Shown in pieces: positions 8,732-16,888 of a DNA stretch of 64,000 bases. Position numbers and translations under genes: made by a program. The notes under the pieces were generated by a model that was given only the letters and a program-made list of their open reading frames with translations, was not told the DNA's origin and did no database searches. Position 1 is the first letter of the stretch. Every line of letters begins with the position of its first letter. This DNA is from Pseudomonas cerasi (GTDB lineage Bacteria; Pseudomonadota; Gammaproteobacteria; Pseudomonadales; Pseudomonadaceae), in the NCBI RefSeq assembly GCF_900074915.1, contig NZ_LT222319.1, positions 2,105,001 through 2,169,000 of the forward strand. The letters run 5' to 3'.

Positions 8732-10852
8732 TTAAAACGTGACGCTGGCACTCAGGCGCGCGGTGCGCGGTTCACCCACGTTGACCTGCAACTGGCTGCC
8801 GGTGCTGGACGGGTAGTACTGCTTGTCGAACAGGTTATCCACATTCAACTGCAGGCGTGTTTTATAACCGGCCATGGGCACGTCCCAGCGCAGAAACGCA
8901 TCCGCCACTGTGTAGCTGCTCATATAGAAGGTGTTGGCATCGTCGCCAGCACGTTCGCCCACATAGCGTGCGCCGCCACCTGCGTGCCAGTCGCCCAGGC
9001 CGGACGGGACTTGCAGATGGTGGGTGAGGTACAGGCTGGCCGTATGCTTGGGGGCCTGGCTAAGACGATTGCCCTTGTTGCTTGGATCATCCAGCACTTC
9101 GGTGTGGGTGTAAGCGTAAGTGCCGATCATGTCCCAGCGCTCGGCAATTCGACCGGTCACGTCCAGCTCGATGCCTTGTGAACCTACCTTGCCAGCGGCT
9201 TCGCTGACACCCGTCACGCCAGTAGGGGTGACGACGTTTTTCTTCTCGATATCGAACACCGCAAGGTTGAAGTCGAGTTCCGGTGCCAGTGCATATTTGG
9301 CCCCGACTTCGTAACTGCGACCTTCTTCCGGGTCGAAGGTGGTGCCGTCATCGTTAACGTCATCATTGGGGACGAAGGAGCGGCTGTAGTTGCCGTACAG
9401 CGACAGGTCTTCATTGACCTTGAATACCAGGCCCGCCATCGGCAGGAATATATCGTCATTTTTGTCCAGGTTAGTGTTGCGGCTGGCGCCGAGGCCTTGG
9501 GCGATGTACTGGTCATAATGCTGATAGCGGCCGCCGAGGACCAGAATCCAGCGGTCATCGAGGTGCCAGTTATCCTTGAGGTAAATGGACGATGAAGTCA
9601 GTTGATTGCTCAGGTTGCTGTTCGCTGCGCTGATCACGCTGGGCTCTGCCAGGCTGCCATAGCTGGGCGAAAAGATGTTGAAGCCGTTCTGGGCGGTGTT
9701 GCGATAGGTCTTGCCGCGGTACTTGTCGGAGTCTTCCTGTTCGGCACCGATCAGCAGATCATGTTGCTGGCCAAACAGCTCCTGCTTGCCGATGAAGTCC
9801 CAGCTGGCATAACGCGTTTCATAATCGTAGTGGCCGCCATTGGCCTGACGCCGCAGCACGCCGCTGCTGGACAGCGTACTCGGCTGGGCAATCGAGAGGC
9901 TGTAGCGGTCGTTGTTCCAGCCGTAGGTCAGACGGGTTTTCCAGTCATCGCTGAGCTGGTACTCGAAGCGCGCGGTTGCGGTTTCGCTGATGCCGACTGT
10001 ATTGGACCATTTTTCATCCAGTCGCTTGTCGTAGCTGATATTGGCAGGATGACCGCCCGTGAACACCGTGCCACGATCGAACGGGCTCACGTAATCGTTG
10101 TATTCGTAAGCCAGCGTCAGGCTGGCGCGCTCCCCCGTCCAGGACAGCGACGGCGCGACCAGCGTGTGCTGGTCAACGCCGTAGTTACGCCAGTAGTCCT
10201 CGCTCTGACGCTCGGCCACCAAGCGGTAGGCCAGCCCCGAGTCGCCCAGCGGGCCGGTGGTGTCGATGCCGAAGCTGCCGCCGCCTTCGCTGTACGCCGA
10301 GCCACTGAGCGTGGTGCTTTGCGCGTATTGCGGCTGTTTGCTGATCACGTTGATCACGCCACCCGGCTCCATGGCTCCGTACAGCAGCGAGGCCGGGCCT
10401 TTGAGCACTTCAACGCGTTCGGTGGTAGCGCCGAAATTTTTCGACACCACCGAGCGCACGCCGTCACGCAGCACCGAGCCATCATCGTTGGTGCCAAAGC
10501 CGCGCTTGACCAGCGAGTCCTTGGTGTTGCCAAGCGTGTTGCCCTGGCTGACGCCACTGACAAACTTCATGGCATCGTCCAGCGAGCGCACGTTGTAGTC
10601 GGCGATGGTCTGCGGTGTCACCACGTTGACCGACTGCGCTTCTTCCTTCAGCGGTACATCGCTCTTGCTCGCGGTGCTGGCGCTTTTGGCGCTGTAGCCT
10701 TCCTGTGTTTCGGTCGCGGTTGCCGACACCTGCGTGGCAGGCAGCGTTGCGGTTTCGGCTGCATGCACTGCACCGCCGGAGAACATCGCGAGAGAAAGCG
10801 CGGACAGCAGAAAAGTGCCGGGACGGCGAGGGCATTGGAAGGAAGTGCTCAA
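8732..10852 (-). CDS. TonB-dependent siderophore receptor
   Basis: Outer-membrane receptor of 706 residues importing a ferric siderophore with TonB energy. After a signal peptide (cleavage near AVHA-AE) comes the plug domain at about residues 60-165, with DVPLKEEAQSVNVVTPQTI, the RGFGTNDDG loop and VEVLKGPASLLYGAMEPGGVINV, which is the FhuA/FpvA/FoxA-type signature. A 22-strand barrel follows and ends in the terminal aromatic VTF. There is no N-terminal signalling domain, so it does not act on a cell-surface sigma factor. Only a TTG codon is available as start, since upstream codons are stop-bounded without ATG or GTG, and the ribosome site is weak. A Fur-box-like sequence lies 43 bases upstream. 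The exact siderophore cannot be read from sequence; no biosynthesis genes are nearby, so a xenosiderophore is plausible. Confidence 0.92.
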   Translation of the reverse strand: MSTSFQCPRRPGTFLLSALSLAMFSGGAVHAAETATLPATQVSATATETQEGYSAKSASTASKSDVPLKEEAQSVNVVTPQTIADYNVRSLDDAMKFVSGVSQGNTLGNTKDSLVKRGFGTNDDGSVLRDGVRSVVSKNFGATTERVEVLKGPASLLYGAMEPGGVINVISKQPQYAQSTTLSGSAYSEGGGSFGIDTTGPLGDSGLAYRLVAERQSEDYWRNYGVDQHTLVAPSLSWTGERASLTLAYEYNDYVSPFDRGTVFTGGHPANISYDKRLDEKWSNTVGISETATARFEYQLSDDWKTRLTYGWNNDRYSLSIAQPSTLSSSGVLRRQANGGHYDYETRYASWDFIGKQELFGQQHDLLIGAEQEDSDKYRGKTYRNTAQNGFNIFSPSYGSLAEPSVISAANSNLSNQLTSSSIYLKDNWHLDDRWILVLGGRYQHYDQYIAQGLGASRNTNLDKNDDIFLPMAGLVFKVNEDLSLYGNYSRSFVPNDDVNDDGTTFDPEEGRSYEVGAKYALAPELDFNLAVFDIEKKNVVTPTGVTGVSEAAGKVGSQGIELDVTGRIAERWDMIGTYAYTHTEVLDDPSNKGNRLSQAPKHTASLYLTHHLQVPSGLGDWHAGGGARYVGERAGDDANTFYMSSYTVADAFLRWDVPMAGYKTRLQLNVDNLFDKQYYPSSTGSQLQVNVGEPRTARLSASVTF

Positions 10853-10894
10853 GGGAGATGCTCTGCTAGGACGTTAATAGCAATAATTGTAATT

Positions 10895-10909
10895 TGATAT
10901 TAATTCTCA
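10895..10909. promoter_or_regulatory. Fur box upstream of the TonB receptor
   Basis: TGATATTAATTCTCA matches 12 of 14 positions of the 7-1-7 Fur consensus TGATAATNATTATCA and sits 43 bases upstream of the receptor start, where it would overlap the promoter. Iron-dependent repression of the receptor is expected. Confidence 0.75.
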
Positions 10910-10945
10910 TGTAAATAAATGATTGAGGCGCCTGCCGGTTTCTTT

Positions 10946-10963
10946 CCCCCTGCAAACAGGGGG
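10946..10963. terminator. Hairpin downstream of the YpeA-like gene
   Basis: CCCCCTG and CAGGGGG form a perfect 7-bp stem around CAAA, nine bases past the stop of the minus-strand acetyltransferase. There is no T-tract, so termination is only suggested by position. Confidence 0.4.
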
Positions 10964-10971
10964 CGCACGGC

Positions 10972-11412
10972 TCAGGGCAGATTAGGCACATTGGCATCAA
11001 TCCGCTTACCCATGCTGATAATGGGCTCAGGCGTATAGCCCAGGGTTTGATAGAAGGCCTGCACGCTTTCATTAAAGGTATGGATCTGCAGGTTGATCTT
11101 CACACAGCCAAGCTCCGCGAGCGCTTTTTCAGCGTGCCTGACCAGCCGGGTGCCCAGGCCTTTGCCACGCTGTTGGGGATCAACGGCAACCGAATACAGC
11201 CAGCCGCGATGACCGTCATAGCCGGCAAGGAGGGTCCCGACCACCTCGTCATCCGCTAGAGCGACGAAAAACAAATGATCGTCGACAGCCCTTTTCTTGT
11301 CGATCGACAGGTCTGGGCGATTGTGCGGCTTTTCGTCATTGAAGACGGTCTTCCACAGTTGGATGACCGCGAGACGGTGATGCGGGTCTGAATACTCGAC
11401 AATACAGTTCAT
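10972..11412 (-). CDS. YpeA-like GNAT acetyltransferase
   Basis: Acetyltransferase of 146 residues, the full length of a minimal GNAT. It begins with the IVEYSDPHHRLAVIQLW pattern seen in YpeA-type proteins; the acetyl-CoA loop is VAVDPQQRGKGLGTRLVRHAEK at about residues 75-96 (consensus QxxGxG/A), and NLQIHTFNESVQAFYQTLGY is the closing motif B. Physiological substrate unknown. ATG 11412 has AAAGGA nine bases upstream. It lies 55 bases from the divergent end of an alpha/beta-hydrolase gene of the same strand, which could be co-transcribed but shows no overlap. Confidence 0.82.
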   Translation of the reverse strand: MNCIVEYSDPHHRLAVIQLWKTVFNDEKPHNRPDLSIDKKRAVDDHLFFVALADDEVVGTLLAGYDGHRGWLYSVAVDPQQRGKGLGTRLVRHAEKALAELGCVKINLQIHTFNESVQAFYQTLGYTPEPIISMGKRIDANVPNLP

Positions 11413-11466
11413 TGCGGGGTCCTTTAGCCATGAATCCGAAGACTAAGGCCACGCGCCCTGCATTGT

Positions 11467-12411
11467 CTAACCGGCGGTCTTTGAGCCCTTGCCCTGTTTT
11501 GTCACCTGAGGCAGCGATGCGGGTGTATCGAGCAGGGCGCGAATGGCCCGGCTGTAAGCGGGCTGCCCGAGCTGCATGCTGTTGTTATGCGTACCGCCAG
11601 GCACCAATAGCAGTTTCTTCGGTTCCTGCGCGGCCTCAAACAACTGTTCGCTGAAGCGGGCCGGGACATAGCGATCCTCGGTGCCATGCACGATCAGCAC
11701 CGGCATATGGATGTCTGCAATCTTGTCCAGTGAGTCGAACTTCTGCGACAGCAGCCAGCGCACCGGCAGCGAGGTATTGGCCAGCGCGGTAGCCACATCG
11801 GCCAGGTTGGTGAACGTGGATTCTATGATCAGCCCGCGGGCCTGAATCGGCACATTGCCCTTTTCAGCGTCTTCGCCCAGCTCGGCAGCCAGATCCACTG
11901 CCACCGCACCGCCCAGAGAGTGTCCATAAATCAGCCTGCGCTGCGGATCGGGTTGCAATTGCTTCAGGCGTTCCCAGGCGATGCGTGCGTCTTCATACAC
12001 GGACTTCTCCGACGGCAGCTGGCCCATGCTTTGCCCGAAACCCCGGTAATCGATCGCCAGTATCGAGTAACCCTGCGCCTTGAGCTGCTGGATACGGAAC
12101 AGCTGGCCGGTGAGGTTCCATCGTGATCCATGCAGGTACAGCATCGCCGGGGCGTTCTTGTCCGCAGCGGGCCACCACCATGCATGGATATTCTGCGAGT
12201 TACCGAATGCCGGTGTACTGAGTTCGATTTCCTGTACATCTGCCGGCAGACCGCTGTACCAGCTGGCGGTACCGGGCTCGATGCGAAATACCAGTTCGCG
12301 CTCCTTGTGTTCAAGCACTGCGCAGCCGACGGGCAGGCCAAGGATGATGGCTATCATGCTAATCCATCTGAGCGGACGGGCTTTGAAGCGAGCCAGAGGC
12401 GAAATCGACAT
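11467..12411 (-). CDS. Membrane-anchored alpha/beta hydrolase (YfhR/ABHD13-like)
   Basis: Serine hydrolase of 314 residues with unknown substrate. One hydrophobic segment at about residues 15-31 (WISMIAIILGLPVGCAV) either spans the membrane or is an export signal; the Cys could be a lipid site but the lipobox PVGC lacks the usual aliphatic residue at -3. The fold shows the oxyanion strand MLYLHGSRWNLTGQ, the nucleophile elbow GHSLGG, the acid region IVHGTEDRYVP and the His in PGGTHNN. The start is uncertain: ATG 12411 puts the hydrophobic segment near the N-terminus, while another ATG at 12459 has no better ribosome site. The stop overlaps no neighbour. Confidence 0.82.
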   Translation of the reverse strand: MSISPLARFKARPLRWISMIAIILGLPVGCAVLEHKERELVFRIEPGTASWYSGLPADVQEIELSTPAFGNSQNIHAWWWPAADKNAPAMLYLHGSRWNLTGQLFRIQQLKAQGYSILAIDYRGFGQSMGQLPSEKSVYEDARIAWERLKQLQPDPQRRLIYGHSLGGAVAVDLAAELGEDAEKGNVPIQARGLIIESTFTNLADVATALANTSLPVRWLLSQKFDSLDKIADIHMPVLIVHGTEDRYVPARFSEQLFEAAQEPKKLLLVPGGTHNNSMQLGQPAYSRAIRALLDTPASLPQVTKQGKGSKTAG

Positions 12412-12762
12412 AAGAAGGAGAGTCCGGTCAACAAAGTGAAATAAATGCAGAATCTGCATCCGGGATGCAAGACCAGCCGACGAACGCCGGGTTACAGGAT
12501 ATTGCGTACCTGCGCCGGAAGGATTGATAGACCGAGGCGAGTAAAACCGGTGGCTTCAATACCTTGCGCGATGTGGCCCGAAGGCAGTCTGGACAACGAC
12601 GCTCATTAGCACGTTTTGTTATTGAGGTAGCCCTTATCGATAGCTGCGGATTATGCTGTGTCGGCGAGGGCGCTGTGTTTTTGTCATCTACCGCCGCCGG
12701 ATTCGCCGATCTGCTTGCTGTATTCCCGCGCTTTCTTCAATTTCTTCAAGAGGTTACCGCCT
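12412..12762. other. Gap with no recognised feature
   Basis: These 351 bases separate divergent genes and must contain their promoters, but I see no convincing operator, hairpin or coding sequence. Open frames extending back from the next gene have poor protein character. Confidence 0.5.
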
Positions 12763-13272
12763 ATGTTCACCTACCGTCCCCTGGAAGAAAAAGACGTCCC
12801 CCTCATCTGCGAGATGCCGCAGAATGCCGATGAGCTGTTCTATATGTTCCCCAGGGCCACGTACCCGTTGACCGCCTCGCAACTCATCGAAGCGCTTGAG
12901 ACGCGTCATGATTCGACCGTCATCGAGATGGATGGCGAAGTAGTAGGGTTTGCCAACTTTTCTCTCTGCACGTTTCGCGGCCGCTGTTCGCTGGGCAACG
13001 TCATCATCGCACCGAAAGCCCGCTCCAGAGGAGTAGGGCGCTTCATGATCACCACCATGATGGGGATTGCGTTCGACAAGCACGAGGCGAGTGAAATGAT
13101 CGCGTCCTGCTACAACCACAACGTCCCGGGCTTGCTGTTCTATCCGCGAATGGGGTTTCGTCCTTTCCACATCGAAGAAAAGCGCGACAAGCGTGGCGAG
13201 CGTGTTGCGCTGATTCACCTGCGGCTGTCCGGCACCGACGCAAAAGAGAACATGCAAGACACACAAGAGTAA
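12763..13272 (+). CDS. GNAT-family N-acetyltransferase
   Basis: Predicted acetyltransferase of 169 residues, starting at ATG 12763 with AAGAGGT nine bases upstream. It starts with FTYRPLEEKDVPLIC, typical for this RimI-like group; the acetyl-CoA loop is in GNVIIAPKARSRGVGRFMITTMM (about residues 83-105), and CYNHNVPGLLFYPRMGFRP supplies the Asn and Tyr of the C-terminal motif. Substrate unknown. It is transcribed alone. It has no close similarity to the other three GNAT proteins of this region beyond the fold. Confidence 0.82.
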   Translation: MFTYRPLEEKDVPLICEMPQNADELFYMFPRATYPLTASQLIEALETRHDSTVIEMDGEVVGFANFSLCTFRGRCSLGNVIIAPKARSRGVGRFMITTMMGIAFDKHEASEMIASCYNHNVPGLLFYPRMGFRPFHIEEKRDKRGERVALIHLRLSGTDAKENMQDTQE

Positions 13273-13676
13273 GTTTTCGAGCGGGGCACGCACGACTCTT
13301 TTAAAGGAGCGGGCGTGCCTTGCGAGCGCGGTAACCATTTTATGTTCAACCGTTCGTCGGTCTTTATTCCTTCCTTTCACGTGCCTTTTATACGCTGCGG
13401 TTCACGCCGAGTCCCATTCTGTTGAAGAACATGAGGGTGAATCGTTTTTTCTGTGGGGGCACTCAATAAGAAACCGCGTTAAAAGGGTGATCGATATTCA
13501 AGTATGGAAGTTGCCTGAAGTGCAGCGCGCAGTGTATAACGGGTTTAAGCATCAAGTGAGTGGCGACGGATAATTGGCGGGCTGGCGCGGGCCGTTTTTA
13601 AAAAGTCATCAACAATAAAAATTATCAAAAATTTGTCACTGTCGGGACATGCTTACACACATAAGGAGATAAAGAG
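13273..13676. other. Gap upstream of the DUF1652 gene
   Basis: Just after the GNAT stop GGCACGC and GCGTGCC can pair around a long loop (near 13287-13320), possibly a terminator. The rest becomes AT-rich towards 13676, as expected for the promoter of the DUF1652 gene. No coding sequence is supported. Confidence 0.45.
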
Positions 13677-13937
13677 ATGATCGCGAGTGGACTGTCCGAG
13701 TTAGAACTCAGAAGCATCGTTGAACGTGCGTTCCTGCCGTTACGCTGCACCTGCACGATTGCCAATGATCAGATGAACGTGCAGATAAGCGACCCGGTAT
13801 CGGGGCGTACCCAGCGCCAGATGAATCTGCCGCTCAGCCGTATCAATACGGTTCGGGACATCTCGGCACTGGTGGCCGAGTTACGCGAAGAACCGGTAAT
13901 GCCCCGTGTGGCGAAAGCGTATTACAGCGCTGCCTGA
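13677..13937 (+). CDS. DUF1652 family protein
   Basis: Small cytoplasmic protein of 86 residues. The opening LSELELRSIVERAFLPLRCTCTI followed by a short DP-containing strand is the DUF1652 pattern found widely in Pseudomonas, often in several paralogues per genome; function unknown. ATG 13677 follows a good AAGGAGAT ribosome site. It is a single-gene unit with an AT-rich upstream region and a hairpin 40 bases past its stop. The family call is from recognition of the N-terminal motif. Confidence 0.72.
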   Translation: MIASGLSELELRSIVERAFLPLRCTCTIANDQMNVQISDPVSGRTQRQMNLPLSRINTVRDISALVAELREEPVMPRVAKAYYSAA

Positions 13938-13977
13938 TACTGCTGCACCCCGCTGATGCCCTGGCATCACGTTACCT

Positions 13978-14003
13978 GGCCCTGATCATCGCTGATCGGG
14001 GCC
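13978..14003 (+). terminator. Terminator hairpin after the DUF1652 gene
   Basis: GGCCCTGATCA pairs with TGATCGGGGCC (one G-U pair) around TCGC, giving an 11-bp stem followed by TTGTCGTTT. Confidence 0.7.
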
Positions 14004-14656
14004 TTGTCGTTTCTAAGGGCCGCTTTATCGACCGCATTCGGCGCAGGCAGAGAGGCTAGGCGGGTCTTCATGAACGCGAACCTCTGGTGGCGCAGAACCG
14101 CTTTATGCTCGTCAAATTAACAGCGTCGAAAGAATGCTGTTTTTAGCGCGGACTATAAAAAATAAGTTGAACGCATTGAATGCGTTAATGTCAGCGAAAA
14201 CTGCTTTTTTGAAGGGGCATTCAACGATTAAACGATACAAGGTCATTCAAATCATCAGGTTATAAAGTGTTTCAAGCCATTGTCGCCGTCCGCAGCCCAT
14301 TTGACACCCCCGATTTTCTTTGCAACTATTCAGTTGCCCGACTTATTTTGTAACGCATTGTCACTCTTTTCAGGCTGATAAAAGCGTTGTCTTAAAAAGG
14401 GCGGTAGCATGACGCCTTCTTCCTGTCAGGTCTGAACATTGGGCCTGTGTCTGTTGTACCTATTGTAATTTTTTGTGAAGAACACCTTCTCTAACCATGT
14501 CGTCTCATGGGCGCCGTGAATGAGCGCGTGTGTAGTGTGCTGCATGTGTTTCGCCTCGAATCGTGCAGGGACGCTGGTTCGCCTTATCAATCAGGTATTC
14601 GACATCCAGAACATCTGGACTGCACCCACGTATGAAAATGACGATGGAGCATCATT
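14004..14656. other. Long AT-rich non-coding gap
   Basis: About 650 bases without a supported gene. Features seen are a weak terminator-like hairpin (AACAGC/GCTGTT plus TTT, 14119-14144), a 17-bp palindrome AACGCATTGAATGCGTT at 14170-14186, and long AT-rich runs between 14220 and 14500. The gap is unusually long for a simple promoter of the next gene; an unannotated small RNA is possible but I cannot show one. A 74-codon frame at 14520-14744 overlaps the next gene and looks non-coding. Confidence 0.5.
14170..14186. repeat. 17-bp palindrome
   Basis: AACGCATT-G-AATGCGTT, perfect 8-base arms around one base. Its place in a long non-coding stretch suggests a protein-binding site; no regulator can be named. 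Confidence 0.5.
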
Positions 14657-16057
14657 ATGTTTGATAACTGTATGGAAACAGCCTGCGGTTGCGTGGTGGG
14701 AGGTGCCGGGCTCGCGGGCATGGGCTTTTTGTTCTACGCCCTGAAGAGCGGCGCGATGCCCGGGCTCGCTGCCAAAGGACTGATTGTCATTGATGCAAGC
14801 GACCAGCCCGGGGCGGGTGCGCTGGGAGATTACCGGATTACTGCCAACTCGGTAGGCGATGTATTCATCGACTGCCTTCGTGATCCGGCATTGCGCGAGG
14901 TGTTCGAACCCCTCGAGTACTCGGCAGCCTATTGGCGCATCAAGGCGCAGGCACAGAGCGCGCCACAGCTGTCGGATGTGGGCCTGCTCATGGCCGAGGC
15001 AGCCAGGCTGGTGCTGGACCACATCGTGCAACGTTATGGCGTAGAAGTATGGTCCGGCACGCGCCTTGATGAGGTGATTTGCGAGGGCGACGAGTTCTGT
15101 CTGCACGTTGACAGCGTGTACGGCAAAAGAAGCGTGCGCTGCCAGACGCTGGTACTCAACCTGGGCGGGCGCCAGGATCCACAACACCTGATCGATGATC
15201 TTGCCCGGCAAGGTCTGACGCTGCCGGACACCTGCACTAACCAGAGCGCTGACCGCTTGTTGCGCATGAACGCGGTGCAGTTACGCGAAGTATTTGCCCC
15301 GGCGCTGGCCGATAACGGGCGTATCACCATCGTCGGGGGATCTCACAGCGCTTTCTCGATGCTTGAGAATCTGGCGGATGCACTGGAGTTTGCTGGCTTG
15401 CAAGAACTGTCACTGGTTCACCGGAGCAGTATCAGGCTGTTTTACGAAAGTGCTGAACTGGCGCACGCAGCCGGCTACGCATTCGACGCGCAACTTGACG
15501 TCTGTCCGGTTTCAGGTCGGATCAACCGTTCCGGAGGCTTGCGTTACCGTGCCCTGGAGATCGGGCGCGAAGCGCTGCAAAGCGGCCGCGTAGGCAAAAC
15601 CGGCGTGCACGTGCAGATGGTGCAGACACTGGGCGGACGCCCCGATGAACACGAGCAGGCACGACTTGTCCTGGCTGACTCGACTGTGATCGTGCAGTGC
15701 TCTGGTTATCAGCCCGTGTTGCCCAGACTGAAGGATGCCGATGGCAACCTTGTCAGCTTGCGCGAGGCCAAGGGGGGACTCGACTCGGACGCTGGCGGCT
15801 GCCCGTTCGACCAGCACGGTCGTCGAATCAAGGGCCTGCATCTTTTCGGTCTGGGCGCCGGACTGGGCGTCGACCCGCAATTGGGCAGCGAACCCGCCTT
15901 CGACGGCCGGATATATGGCGTCTGGCAGTTTCATCATGATGCCAGCCGAGTGGTACTGGAGGCGGTCACGCGCAGGCTTGCTCATCAACCTGTAGCTGCC
16001 GAGACGTTCATTTCGGAGGGGTTCATGCAGGCAGCTTTAGGCCTTCAGGCCGGTTAG
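14657..16057 (+). CDS. Unassigned FAD/NAD(P)-binding oxidoreductase
   Basis: Flavoprotein-like enzyme of 466 residues; reaction unknown. The N-terminal Rossmann dinucleotide fold is seen at residues 12-24 (VVGGAGLAGMGF, a GxGxxG variant), and a second nucleotide-binding strand at about residues 220-235 (RITIVGGSHSAFSML) is like the NAD(P) site of lysine/ornithine N-hydroxylases and other class B flavin monooxygenases. Near the C-terminus LHLFGLGAGLGVDPQLG resembles the closing FAD-contact segment. No membrane segment or signal peptide. ATG 14657 has GGAG seven bases upstream. It stands alone after a long AT-rich gap and converges with csrA, so context gives no pathway. It could be a hydroxylase of a peptide or amine, but that is a guess. 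Confidence 0.6.
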   Translation: MFDNCMETACGCVVGGAGLAGMGFLFYALKSGAMPGLAAKGLIVIDASDQPGAGALGDYRITANSVGDVFIDCLRDPALREVFEPLEYSAAYWRIKAQAQSAPQLSDVGLLMAEAARLVLDHIVQRYGVEVWSGTRLDEVICEGDEFCLHVDSVYGKRSVRCQTLVLNLGGRQDPQHLIDDLARQGLTLPDTCTNQSADRLLRMNAVQLREVFAPALADNGRITIVGGSHSAFSMLENLADALEFAGLQELSLVHRSSIRLFYESAELAHAAGYAFDAQLDVCPVSGRINRSGGLRYRALEIGREALQSGRVGKTGVHVQMVQTLGGRPDEHEQARLVLADSTVIVQCSGYQPVLPRLKDADGNLVSLREAKGGLDSDAGGCPFDQHGRRIKGLHLFGLGAGLGVDPQLGSEPAFDGRIYGVWQFHHDASRVVLEAVTRRLAHQPVAAETFISEGFMQAALGLQAG

Positions 16058-16092
16058 GCCGGTGCAGCAGAGAAGCGCAGAATGGCGGCCAT

Positions 16093-16117
16093 AAAAAACG
16101 GCGTCCCAGGGACGCCG
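16093..16117 (-). terminator. Intrinsic terminator of csrA
   Basis: On the minus strand CGGCGTCC and GGACGCCG form an 8-bp stem with a three-base loop followed by six T. It is 59 bases past the csrA stop. Confidence 0.9.
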
Positions 16118-16175
16118 TACGGCCGGTCTGCCAATAAACGGCAGATCAGCATTGAATAAGGGGGTGGTGCGGGAA

Positions 16176-16364
16176 TTATTGTGGGTCCTGGTTGGGAGCC
16201 AGTTCTGCCTGGATACGTTTGTAGATTTCTTCACGATGCACTGAAACATTTTTAGGTGCATTGATGCCCAGGCGGACTTGAAGCCCTTGAACGCCAAGAA
16301 TCGTGACGGTGATCTCGTCACCGATGTTTATGCTTTCGCCTACTTTGCGAGTGAGTATCAACAT
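16176..16364 (-). CDS. csrA: CsrA/RsmA-family RNA-binding regulator
   Basis: Post-transcriptional regulator of 62 residues that binds GGA motifs in mRNA leaders and controls translation, typically of secretion, motility and exopolysaccharide genes. The sequence [20 protein letters not shown], then [22 protein letters not shown], has the RNA-contact residues L4/R6 and the essential R44 region (VHREEI) conserved. ATG 16364 has AAGGA nine bases upstream and a strong terminator follows. Pseudomonas syringae strains encode several CsrA paralogues; the sequence does not show which one this is. The C-terminal tail [11 protein letters not shown] is the variable part. Confidence 0.95.
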   Translation of the reverse strand: MLILTRKVGESINIGDEITVTILGVQGLQVRLGINAPKNVSVHREEIYKRIQAELAPNQDPQ

Positions 16365-16842
16365 AATCTTTTCCTTGATGGCCTCTTGAAAACGCCTCTC
16401 TCAAGAGGCTGGCGTTTGCCTTTGCGTGGTGATTGTTGCCGAGTGCATCCAAATGCATCCGTCTTATGACGTCGCACAGGTGAATTAAATTCCCTCGGTT
16501 CATTTTCTTGTCATCGAGATTTGCATCCCGGATACGACGAGTGCGCCAATTCTGCCCGTTTCGACGTGAAAATGCCCGTATTTACTGGCGTCATATAAAA
16601 AGTAACGTCAGCCGCTGCACCCTTCAGGGTCGTCATCGTCTCGGTCGACGGTGCTGCTCAAATCATTTCGATATGAGTACAAGCGTAGGCACGACTTCAC
16701 CAGATTGCCCGGGCTTTCTGAAAATTCAAATGAAAGTGGCGAACGAGTGTGTAGGAAGGGGCTGCGGATCACCGTAGTGTCCATGCTGATGCGGTGTATT
16801 GCGGGGGGGCTGGTAAGGGTGATGCACAGGTGTGAGGCGGGG
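16365..16842. other. Gap upstream of csrA
   Basis: This stretch must carry the csrA promoter. I see no clear hairpin, repeat or supported coding sequence; short plus-strand frames (16508-16777, 16651-16914) have unconvincing composition. Confidence 0.45.
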
Positions 16843-16880
16843 CCAGGCGTTCGCGGGCTGCAGCTCCCGCGAAGGCCTGG
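16843..16880. terminator. Strong hairpin downstream of gntT
   Basis: CCAGGC...TTCGCGGG pairs with CCCGCGAA...GCCTGG around CTGCAGCT, a stem of about 15 bp with one internal G opposition, ending nine bases past the gntT stop. No T-tract is seen, so it may act as an mRNA 3'-end stabiliser or REP-like element. Confidence 0.55.
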
Positions 16881-16888
16881 TCCGGGGT

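Noticed and set aside
9602..10897. 431-codon plus-strand frame
   Set aside because: Antisense to the TonB receptor; no recognisable domain.
14004..14656. RsmX/Y/Z-type small RNA near csrA
   Set aside because: No run of GGA motifs in hairpins and no GacA-type upstream palindrome was found.
14520..14744. 74-codon plus-strand frame before the flavin oxidoreductase
   Set aside because: Overlaps the next gene in another frame; no support for coding.
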